A stretch of 12,372 nt of DNA from UBA4661 sp002405405 (GTDB lineage: Bacteria; Bacteroidota; Ignavibacteria; Kapaibacteriales; UBA4661): the NCBI GenBank assembly GCA_036847245.1, contig DAIUAL010000091.1, forward strand, positions 1 to 12,372, given 5' to 3'. Positions 6,889-12,372 of the stretch are shown in pieces. Below the pieces are notes generated by a model. It did not search any database and was not told the origin of the DNA. It worked only from the letters and a program-made list of their open reading frames with translations. Each line of letters begins with the position of its first letter. Positions within the stretch are counted from its first letter, which is position 1. The translations under genes and the position numbers were made by a program.

Positions 6889-7031
6889 TGCCCTTTACAG
6901 TGTCGTCCTAAATGCCCTAAAATGGTTTGCGGCTTAGTGCGGTGGCGGATTTTAGCACTAAAGCTTAATCGAAAAATGCAACTTGAACCACTGCCAGTCA
7001 GAAGCACTGCACACTCGCTATCGCATACCCC
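6889..7031. other. Spacer between GNAT and methyltransferase genes
   Basis: 143 bp without a gene. It is locally GC-rich (a GCGGCTTAGTGCGGTGGCGG stretch near 6929) amid AT-rich neighbours, which gives the impression of a module boundary. I cannot assign it to a known repeat. Confidence 0.35.
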
Positions 7032-8204
7032 TTATTGGTGGCTATGCTTCTTTTCCGTCCAAAGTTGAAAGTCGGTCTGTGAAATAAACAAGTCGCCTTT
7101 TATGCTATTAAGTTTTGTTGTCGTTGCTTTAATTGCTTCGTCTGATTGGTCAATACCAACCCAATGTCTGCCGTTAATTTGTGCTGCTTTCAAGGTTGTT
7201 CCGCTACCGCAAAAGCAGTCAAGGACATAGCTTTGTTCGTTGGAAGAAGTTTTCACAATGATGTCCAACAGGTCAGGATTTTTTTCAGTCGGGTAAACAG
7301 GATATTGAGGGTCTTTAAATTCCCAAATGTCTTGCATTCGTTTTCCTGCCTGCTCGTCAAAATAGATTATTTTTCGTGGGTTACCATTTTCACTCCATTC
7401 AATCAAGCCATCTATATCCCACTGTTCAAGTGTCTTAACGTCTGTTCTCCAATGTCTGCCCGTCGGTGGTGGAATGCCTTTGAAAAGTTGTGATGATTTT
7501 CCGTTTTTTGTCTCGCCAGGTGCATGAAGCGGAATTGTAGTATAGTGTCTGCCGTCTTTATCCTTTTTAGGAAAGAGTTTCAGTTTGTCTTCGTCGCTAT
7601 AAGCAATTTTCGGTTCGTTCCAAATCATGTTATCCGACTTTGAGTAAAATAAAATCAAATCTTTTATGTTGCCATAACCTTTGCGTTCAAAGTTTTTGGG
7701 ATTGCATTTAATTCGCGTGATGTCATTTCTGAAATTTTCAATTCCAAAAATTTCGTCCATCATCACTTTTACATAATGCCCAATCTTGTAATCAATATGC
7801 AGATAGATTGAACCTTTGTCGGAAAGCAACATACTTAATAGCACCAATCGCTCACGCAGAAACTCAATAAAGTCAGCACCTTTCAAAGTATCTTTGTAAG
7901 CAACTGTTCCGTTGCTACTGTTGCTGATTGTGTTTGCTCTACCGTTTGAGATTGTGAAAGTGTTGTTTGTTGCAAACGGTGGGTCAATATAGATTAAATC
8001 AATCTTACCTTTCAGTTTGTGAGTTGTAATTAATTGCTTTAACGCAACAAGATTGTTGCTGTTGATTAAAAGATTTTTGCTTGACGAAATGTTTTGCTGA
8101 TGTAAATCAATATCAGGAATACTGTCAAGTATTTCGGCTTCTGATTTTTTATTTGAATAGTGCAGTTTCATGAGTTCTAGATTAGATTTGATAAAGAAAC
8201 TCAC
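7032..8204 (-). CDS. Beta-class N6-adenine (or N4-cytosine) DNA methyltransferase of RM module 2
   Basis: A 390-aa methyltransferase with catalytic motif IV first (YIDPPF, 72-77) and the SAM-binding motif I near the C-terminus (DCFCGSGTT, 329-337). That order defines the beta class; the DPPF form favours N6-adenine. Between them lies a long recognition region with KDPQYPVYPTEKN leading into motif X/I. The length is normal and no motif is missing. The frame start at 8204 overlaps the nuclease gene by 23 bp; the ATG at 8171, 10 nt after the nuclease stop, is an equally good start. It should protect host DNA from the nuclease encoded just upstream. Confidence 0.88.
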   Translation of the reverse strand: MSFFIKSNLELMKLHYSNKKSEAEILDSIPDIDLHQQNISSSKNLLINSNNLVALKQLITTHKLKGKIDLIYIDPPFATNNTFTISNGRANTISNSSNGTVAYKDTLKGADFIEFLRERLVLLSMLLSDKGSIYLHIDYKIGHYVKVMMDEIFGIENFRNDITRIKCNPKNFERKGYGNIKDLILFYSKSDNMIWNEPKIAYSDEDKLKLFPKKDKDGRHYTTIPLHAPGETKNGKSSQLFKGIPPPTGRHWRTDVKTLEQWDIDGLIEWSENGNPRKIIYFDEQAGKRMQDIWEFKDPQYPVYPTEKNPDLLDIIVKTSSNEQSYVLDCFCGSGTTLKAAQINGRHWVGIDQSDEAIKATTTKLNSIKGDLFISQTDFQLWTEKKHSHQ

Positions 8205-8964
8205 GTAAAACCAAACTGCTCATTATATTCAAGTCCTTGTAACGGGTGGTGATATCCTTATACATCTTGTTTTTGCCTTTAATGTAAAGCACTCCGTCAA
8301 GTATGGCAATTTTAATCGCCTTTACATTTTTTGCCTGAACGGTACTAATTGCATCGTTGAATTGTGCGTTTTGATGTCCGCCAAAGTCAGTGAGAAATTT
8401 TGCTTCACCGATTACATACTTGCCGTTAAATCGTCCGATGAAGTCAAGTCCTTTGCTGTGCTTGTAATTCAACTCACCATAAGCAAAGTCCATCAACTGC
8501 TTGTCGCTACCATTTAGGATAGCATCTTTTTTACTTTTAGTGAAGTCATCAAGCGAAACAGGTTGAATGCCTAACGCCTTACTGTTTGTCCACCGTCTGA
8601 AAAATGGTCCAATTTGTCTATTGGTTTCTTTGGGTTCACTACACCGTTCAAAGATTTTGTCCAAGCCCATTTCGTAAAGCCGTCCGCAAACTCGGTTGAT
8701 AGTTTTGGGATTCCGTTCAATAGATGACAGGTCTCGTTTGAGGTAAGCAATGTAACTGTCCTTAATTGGAAAAAGGTCAAGTTTTAAAAGCTCTTTGATT
8801 AACGCTTCGTTATTCTTTTTCTTAAACGCTTTTTCAATGTTGCTCCAACGGTCTGTGTTTATATCTCTGATGCCTTCGGGAATTGTCGGATAAACTTGAA
8901 ACAAGTCATCCAAATAACTCCTTTGGTTAGCATATTGTATACTTAATTCTGTCCAGTAATTCAT
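8182..8964 (-). CDS. Type II restriction endonuclease of RM module 2
   Basis: This 260-aa protein has a clear PD-(D/E)XK-type core, GLDF with D174 followed by GEAKF with E187 and K189, then GGHQNAQF. It precedes and overlaps the methyltransferase gene, so the pair is a compact R-M operon. It faintly recalls Tsp45I-like enzymes, but I would not rely on that. A putative -7 box lies only 4 nt before the ATG, so the message may be leaderless. No controller gene accompanies this module. The recognition sequence is unknown. Confidence 0.82.
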   Translation of the reverse strand: MNYWTELSIQYANQRSYLDDLFQVYPTIPEGIRDINTDRWSNIEKAFKKKNNEALIKELLKLDLFPIKDSYIAYLKRDLSSIERNPKTINRVCGRLYEMGLDKIFERCSEPKETNRQIGPFFRRWTNSKALGIQPVSLDDFTKSKKDAILNGSDKQLMDFAYGELNYKHSKGLDFIGRFNGKYVIGEAKFLTDFGGHQNAQFNDAISTVQAKNVKAIKIAILDGVLYIKGKNKMYKDITTRYKDLNIMSSLVLREFLYQI

Positions 8965-8968
8965 TAGT

Positions 8969-8986
8969 CAAATGTAGTTAAATGTA
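8969..8986 (-). promoter_or_regulatory. Putative promoter of RM module 2 with doubled -7-like box
   Basis: On the minus strand TACATTTG (8976-8969) fits TAnnTTTG and is preceded by a near copy TACATTTA (8986-8979), giving a 10-bp direct repeat. The ATG of the nuclease starts 4 nt after the proximal box, so transcription would begin at or inside the first codons. A convincing -33 box is lacking. Confidence 0.35.
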
Positions 8987-9022
8987 GTTAAAGTGTGTCG
9001 TGAAATGCACCAAAAGTTTCAA

Positions 9023-9052
9023 GTTAGCACGCAACGCAGCATTGCCCATAAC
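9023..9052. repeat. Imperfect dyad at the RM module 2 / gapN flank boundary
   Basis: A 30-nt element with nested complementary arms GTTA/TAAC (9023-9026, 9049-9052) and GCAA/TTGC (9031-9034, 9042-9045). It sits exactly where similarity between the gapN flanks stops. It does not match a canonical attC site. Confidence 0.3.
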
Positions 9053-9453
9053 TCGTAGATTTACGAAAGTTTTGTCGTACTTCCTGTATTGTTTGTCGTA
9101 CTTCTTGCATTGTTGCCGATTTCATCATCCATATTGTATGGACATCTGCGAATACCAAGAGAAAGTACAAAAGTTATGCAGGTGTAAACCTAAGAAAAAT
9201 CCCCGCCCACCCAACAACAAATATTGCTTGATACAACAGAGTGCAGTCCTTGCCACCATGCAGATCTCAAAAAATAAACTTGGTCGACAGAAACTTTGAA
9301 GAATGTGTCTCGACAATCGTATTCACAATAGCTTTATTGGCAGGGGTGTCTTTGGTTGCCACCAATGTGCGAATAGAGAATGCGCGCAGAGCATCTTCGA
9401 CTGACAGCGTTCCTTCTGCCGAATCTTTACGTCCCGTAAAAGGAAAAGTATCG
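9052..9453 (-). repeat. gapN 3'-end plus flank repeat, resident copy C
   Basis: About 402 bp homologous to 1543-1922 and 5543-5922. It includes the last 62 codons of intact gapN and the downstream flank. The flank holds two 21-bp tandem units (9071-9091 and 9092-9112, 19 of 21 identical) where the other copies have one. I see no gene in 8965-9266; open frames there are short and not conserved between copies. Confidence 0.85.
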
Positions 9454-10916
9454 GGTCCGCGTTGGCATTGGGCGTTGATATTGACACGACTCACTTGATT
9501 GACGAGCGGATCAACCAAATCTGCAATGTCTTGTGGGTGCGTTGCAAAAATACTGACCTGCTGACCATGGTCAGAAGAGATAATGTATTGAATCGGTTCT
9601 TCGATATCATCAAAGGGAACAACCGGAATCACCGGACCAAACTGTTCTTCGCGGTAGAGTTTCATTGACGGTGTAACAGGATAGACTACTGCCGGCGACA
9701 CAAACGAATGGAGCGTTGCCCCGCCCTGCTCTTCGTTGATAATTCTTGCTCCATGGGCATGGGCATCGGCAAGACATTCGGCGATGTAGGCAGGTTTGCC
9801 CGGTTCGGGCAGTGGTGTCAGCGCAACGCCGGGCGACCATGGCATACCTGCTTTAAGTTCGCTGATCGCCGCAGAAAATTTCTGTAAAAATGTCTCGGCA
9901 ATCGAGCGATGCACCCAGATGATTTTGATAGCAGTGCATCGTTGCCCATTGAAGGATAATGTTCCAAGCACACATTCTTTGATGGTCAAATCCAAATCGG
10001 CATTATCAAGAACAATTGCGGCATTTTTCGCATCCAAGCCGAGAACAGCTTTCAGGCGATTGCTTTTCGGATGCATTTTTTTGAGTTGATCGGCAACGCG
10101 ACTTGAACCAATGAGCGTCAGAACATTCACCTTGCCTGACTGCATGAGTTCGGGAATCACCTGCGCACCACGCCCATACACCGTATTCATGACGCCCTTG
10201 GGGAAGCACTCTTGAAATGCCGACAAAAGTGGATAGTGCAAGAGCGTACCATGCTTAGGTGGCTTAAAGAGAATCGTATTGCCCATGAGCAATGCCGGAA
10301 TCAGCATCGTGTAGGTTTCGTTGAGTGGGTAATTGAACGGTCCCATACACAACACCACACCGAGCGAAGAGCGGCGAATTTGCCCAATCACGCCTTGCTC
10401 AATGCGAAACCGCGAAGAAGTGCGGTCGAGATCTTTGAGGGAATCAATCGTGTCATAGATATATTGTATCGTTCGGTCGAATTCTTTCACCGAGTCGGCA
10501 TGACTTTTCCCGATTTCCCACATGAGTAGAAGCACCACTTCATTTTTGCGCTCAAGCATCTTGGCGATAAAATGTTCCATACAATCAATCCGCTCGCGGA
10601 TCGACATAGTGGGCCACTCGCCACGTCCATTATCGTAGGCAGAAACTGCCGCATCGAGGGCTTCGCGTGCTTCTTCGCTCCCGACAATCGGATAATGTCC
10701 GATATGCAGGGGTTTGCTCTGATCGCCCGAACGAATATGGATCGGTGAAAACACATCTTGTGTTGCACCCTGCCATGGGCGTAATTCACCATTGACAAGG
10801 TATTCTTGTTGGAGAATCGGTTGCGGAAGACGAAATTGTTGGGGAATCTCTTCCAGTGTTGGAAAAAAGGTGTCGGCTCCGCGCAATGTCGGAAGAGTTG
10901 ATGGAGGTGTTGTCAT
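9267..10916 (-). CDS. gapN: GapN-like non-phosphorylating glyceraldehyde-3-phosphate dehydrogenase (aldehyde dehydrogenase superfamily)
   Basis: A 549-aa aldehyde dehydrogenase, probably NADP-dependent GapN, which oxidises glyceraldehyde-3-phosphate directly to 3-phosphoglycerate in the cytosol and yields NADPH. Visible are the oxyanion Asn in GPFNYP (N195), the nucleophile C327 in FNGQRCTA, the cofactor-binding EEQFGPV (423-429) and the GapN-like C-terminus QRGPDTFPFTGRKDS. The usual general-base Glu of the ELGG motif is replaced by V291 in AVLGLDAKN. The ATG at 10916 is chosen because homology begins there; the open frame further upstream to 11339 is antisense to or within non-coding DNA. 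An N-terminal extension of about 50 residues exceeds classic GapN (about 475-500 aa). Its 3' end is the sequence duplicated in the accessory region. Confidence 0.88.
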   Translation of the reverse strand: MTTPPSTLPTLRGADTFFPTLEEIPQQFRLPQPILQQEYLVNGELRPWQGATQDVFSPIHIRSGDQSKPLHIGHYPIVGSEEAREALDAAVSAYDNGRGEWPTMSIRERIDCMEHFIAKMLERKNEVVLLLMWEIGKSHADSVKEFDRTIQYIYDTIDSLKDLDRTSSRFRIEQGVIGQIRRSSLGVVLCMGPFNYPLNETYTMLIPALLMGNTILFKPPKHGTLLHYPLLSAFQECFPKGVMNTVYGRGAQVIPELMQSGKVNVLTLIGSSRVADQLKKMHPKSNRLKAVLGLDAKNAAIVLDNADLDLTIKECVLGTLSFNGQRCTAIKIIWVHRSIAETFLQKFSAAISELKAGMPWSPGVALTPLPEPGKPAYIAECLADAHAHGARIINEEQGGATLHSFVSPAVVYPVTPSMKLYREEQFGPVIPVVPFDDIEEPIQYIISSDHGQQVSIFATHPQDIADLVDPLVNQVSRVNINAQCQRGPDTFPFTGRKDSAEGTLSVEDALRAFSIRTLVATKDTPANKAIVNTIVETHSSKFLSTKFIF

Positions 10917-10994
10917 GGCAAAACAAATGTGGATGAAAATGGTGCATAAACATTCACAATAAGCGCATTTTTTCGAAAAGATGCAAATGTGGTG

Positions 10995-11011
10995 CTTCGC
11001 TTGGAGCGAAG
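10995..11011. repeat. Perfect 7-bp hairpin upstream of gapN
   Basis: CTTCGCT-TGG-AGCGAAG followed by a run of seven G on the plus strand. It lies in the 278-bp gap (10917-11194) between the barrel gene and gapN and would be in a gapN leader if transcription starts upstream. It has no U-tract on the minus strand, so it is not an obvious terminator. A convincing gapN promoter was not found. Confidence 0.4.
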
Positions 11012-11110
11012 GGGGGGATTGAACTATCAGAAATGATTGTGACTTGGATGCGATGAAAATCACTTTTTGCAAAGTATGTTCGTATCTCGAAAATTTGTGC
11101 TCGAAGGTGG

Positions 11111-11144
11111 TATAAAAAAAGGTTGCCCTGAAAGAGCAACCTTT
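11111..11144 (-). terminator. Rho-independent terminator of the outer-membrane protein gene
   Basis: On the minus strand a perfect 9-bp stem AAAGGTTGC / GCAACCTTT (11144-11136 and 11126-11118) with a 9-nt loop is followed by an uninterrupted U-run (11120-11114). It lies about 50 bp after the stop codon of the barrel gene and separates it from gapN. Confidence 0.85.
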
Positions 11145-11194
11145 GTATAGTCTAATGTATAATCTAAGGATGCAAAAGCAATCCATCAAGTGCA

Positions 11195-11923
11195 TCAGAA
11201 TTTGAAAGGAATTCCCAACGACATTTTGTAGAACTCGCCGCTTTCGCTTGCCGATGTTGGACCAAATGCCGCACCACCTGCCGTCAGACGGAAAGTATGA
11301 CCGCCCTTGCTGGTGAATTGTACATAAGGACCATACCATGTATAAGCACGATTGGTTGTTGAAGAACCGGTGCGTGGAATGACGGTGCCATTCAATGTTT
11401 CAAAATGCAAACCAGCCGATACCAAGCTAGAAATTTTATAGCCCGCATGTAACCAGTAGTGCAAAAAGTTATTTTGTGAATTTCCCCGTTCGCGCAAAGC
11501 GAGATAGTAACCTGCGTACAGTTGTCCTTCCAAGGATTCTGTATTTAAGTTTGCTGTTACACTTGGAACAATCCCCTCAAAAGGAACGCCTCGTGTTCCG
11601 ACAGACTGCAATCGCCCATGTGTTGTTCCCAGCGATGGATTAATTTCCAGTTTGCCATCAAGAGCTCTGAAGTTTGCACCAACTCCAAACTCTGTCCACA
11701 AATTTCCACCGGTGCCTCCACCAAGTGCCGGCGATGTCCAAAAAATACCATAGTAGGTAAAATCAACACTTTCGTTGATTTTTGTACTACCGCCAATGGT
11801 AGGGTAGAATCCAAAAAATGGATCTTGGTTGAGCGTAACATTCAGCGATTGGCTGAATACTGTTGATGTGCACACCACACCGACTACTGCACAAATGCTC
11901 AACAAACGAACAATGTGTTTCAT
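11195..11923 (-). CDS. Outer-membrane beta-barrel protein of unknown function (possibly DUF6733-like)
   Basis: A 242-aa protein with an N-terminal signal peptide (positive MKHIVR, hydrophobic core, cleavage near TVFSQ at residues 21-25). The mature part alternates polar and hydrophobic residues, is rich in Gly, Tyr and Phe, and ends in IPFKF, with the C-terminal Phe typical of substrates of the barrel-assembly machinery. Motifs such as FYGIFWTSP and EINPSLGTTHG recall an uncharacterised family I associate, without certainty, with DUF6733. It is monocistronic, with its own promoter box and terminator. The function is unknown. Confidence 0.75.
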   Translation of the reverse strand: MKHIVRLLSICAVVGVVCTSTVFSQSLNVTLNQDPFFGFYPTIGGSTKINESVDFTYYGIFWTSPALGGGTGGNLWTEFGVGANFRALDGKLEINPSLGTTHGRLQSVGTRGVPFEGIVPSVTANLNTESLEGQLYAGYYLALRERGNSQNNFLHYWLHAGYKISSLVSAGLHFETLNGTVIPRTGSSTTNRAYTWYGPYVQFTSKGGHTFRLTAGGAAFGPTSASESGEFYKMSLGIPFKF

Positions 11924-11976
11924 AGAAACTTATGGAAAAAAATGAACGTATTCCTCTTGCTGAGGATGATTAGCTA

Positions 11977-11984
11977 CAAAGATA
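11977..11984 (-). promoter_or_regulatory. Putative -7 box for the outer-membrane protein gene
   Basis: Minus-strand TATCTTTG matches TAnnTTTG and lies 53 nt before the ATG at 11923. The -33 element is not clear. It supports a Bacteroidota-type primary sigma factor. Confidence 0.45.
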
Positions 11985-12031
11985 CCAAAGGAGTAATAAA
12001 CGCATTTGAAAAAATCTGCTCCTGTACTTGA

Positions 12032-12084
12032 AATCTGATGGCAACATATTATATCGTTCGATGTAAAGTACGGCATATCAGATT
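12032..12084. repeat. Widely spaced inverted repeat in the hydrolase-barrel gap
   Basis: AATCTGAT (12032-12039) and ATCAGATT (12077-12084) are perfect inverted 8-mers separated by 37 nt in the 260-bp gap 11924-12183. It could be an operator or chance. Otherwise this gap holds only the barrel promoter. Confidence 0.3.
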
Positions 12085-12183
12085 ATATACAGAACCACAG
12101 ACTGACAAAACTTCTTGAGACGATACACACGGAGTTATGAAATGTGAGATTGAATCATGAAGAAACTTTTTACAGGAAAAGTG

Positions 12184-12372
12184 TTAGTTCTCTTCTAAAG
12201 TAAGTAGACACTGCTCCCACAGCGTATCACGGAATTTTCCCGAAAAAAAGCCTGCATGACCAATGCGATCTACACCTACATCCTGCGGTGAAATAACTCG
12301 TAACTCTTGAGGTGCATTGGGGTAATATGCTAAAAGTTTGGGAGAGGAAATCTCATTGGCAATCGGGTCGTC
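12184..12372 (-). pseudogene. Alpha/beta hydrolase C-terminus with a probable 1-nt frameshift (partial)
   Basis: From the right edge one frame reads DDPIANEISSPKLLAYYPNA and then DVGVDRIGHAGFFREN, as in COG4757-type predicted alpha/beta hydrolases, whose C-terminus carries the acid (here DD) and the catalytic His (IGH). After the FFRE codons the frame goes out of register and ends at 12195. The expected ending TLWEQCLLTLEEN and a TAA at 12184 lie in the next frame. One extra A in the short homopolymer at 12235-12238 (plus-strand tttt) would give FFREKFRDTLWEQ and repair it. The cause is a real mutation or a sequencing error. The 5' part is outside the window. Confidence 0.65.

Noticed and set aside
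6340..9052. Integron cassette with attC sites
   Set aside because: Dyads with GTTA/TAAC are present, but they do not fit R and L box consensus, the octamers are in inverted orientation and no integrase is seen.
9267..11339. 690-codon version of the gapN frame
   Set aside because: The upstream 141 codons cross the barrel-gene terminator and part of that gene and show no aldehyde dehydrogenase similarity; the ATG at 10916 fits.
1..12372. CRISPR array, tRNA or rRNA genes
   Set aside because: No regularly spaced short repeats, cloverleaf or conserved rRNA stretches were found on either strand.

Overview
This window looks like a piece of a Bacteroidota/Chlorobiota-type chromosome. The clues are promoter -7 boxes of the form TAnnTTTG ahead of several genes, few Shine-Dalgarno sequences, a GH92 glycosidase fragment and an outer-membrane barrel protein ending in Phe. 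I cannot name the species. All supported genes lie on the minus strand, so transcription runs from right to left. Two base compositions are visible: a more GC-balanced core (gapN, the barrel protein and the hydrolase, about 9267-12372) and an AT-rich accessory region (about 1-9050) made of restriction-modification (RM) genes.

Layout in transcription order. At the right edge (12184-12372) is the 3' end of an alpha/beta hydrolase that appears frameshifted close to its C-terminus. Next comes a 242-aa outer-membrane beta-barrel protein (11195-11923) with a good intrinsic terminator. Then comes an intact 549-aa GapN-like aldehyde dehydrogenase (9267-10916). Directly after gapN and a roughly 215-bp non-coding flank lies RM module 2: a PD-(D/E)XK restriction enzyme (8182-8964), a beta-class adenine methyltransferase (7032-8204) and a GNAT acetyltransferase (6412-6888). 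Then comes RM module 1, present as a tandem repeat with a period of exactly 4000 bp. Its unit (2292-6291) holds, in order, a GH92 5' end fused in frame to a gapN 3' end, the gapN flank again, an Xre/controller-like regulator, the N-terminal 60% of a Dam-type methyltransferase, a HARE-HTH restriction endonuclease with a premature stop, and an intact AlwI/BstNBI-family restriction endonuclease. Bases 1-2291 are an identical second copy of the first part of that unit and run off the left edge.

The main discovery candidate is the architecture. The last 61 codons of gapN plus its 3' flank (about 380-400 bp) occur three times (1543-1922, 5543-5922, 9052-9453). Each copy is followed by an RM system, and two unrelated RM systems begin at the same point of the flank. 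The coding part of the accessory copies differs from resident gapN at 8 nucleotides, all synonymous, which suggests the fragment came from a functional gapN of a relative and was not produced by local decay. This fits a hotspot where RM modules accumulate next to gapN, each carrying a piece of the gapN 3' end as homology.

RM module 1 is biologically puzzling. Its only visible methyltransferase lacks the DPPY catalytic motif and one nuclease is interrupted, yet the AlwI-type nuclease gene is complete. Either protection comes from elsewhere, or the nuclease is silent or repurposed.
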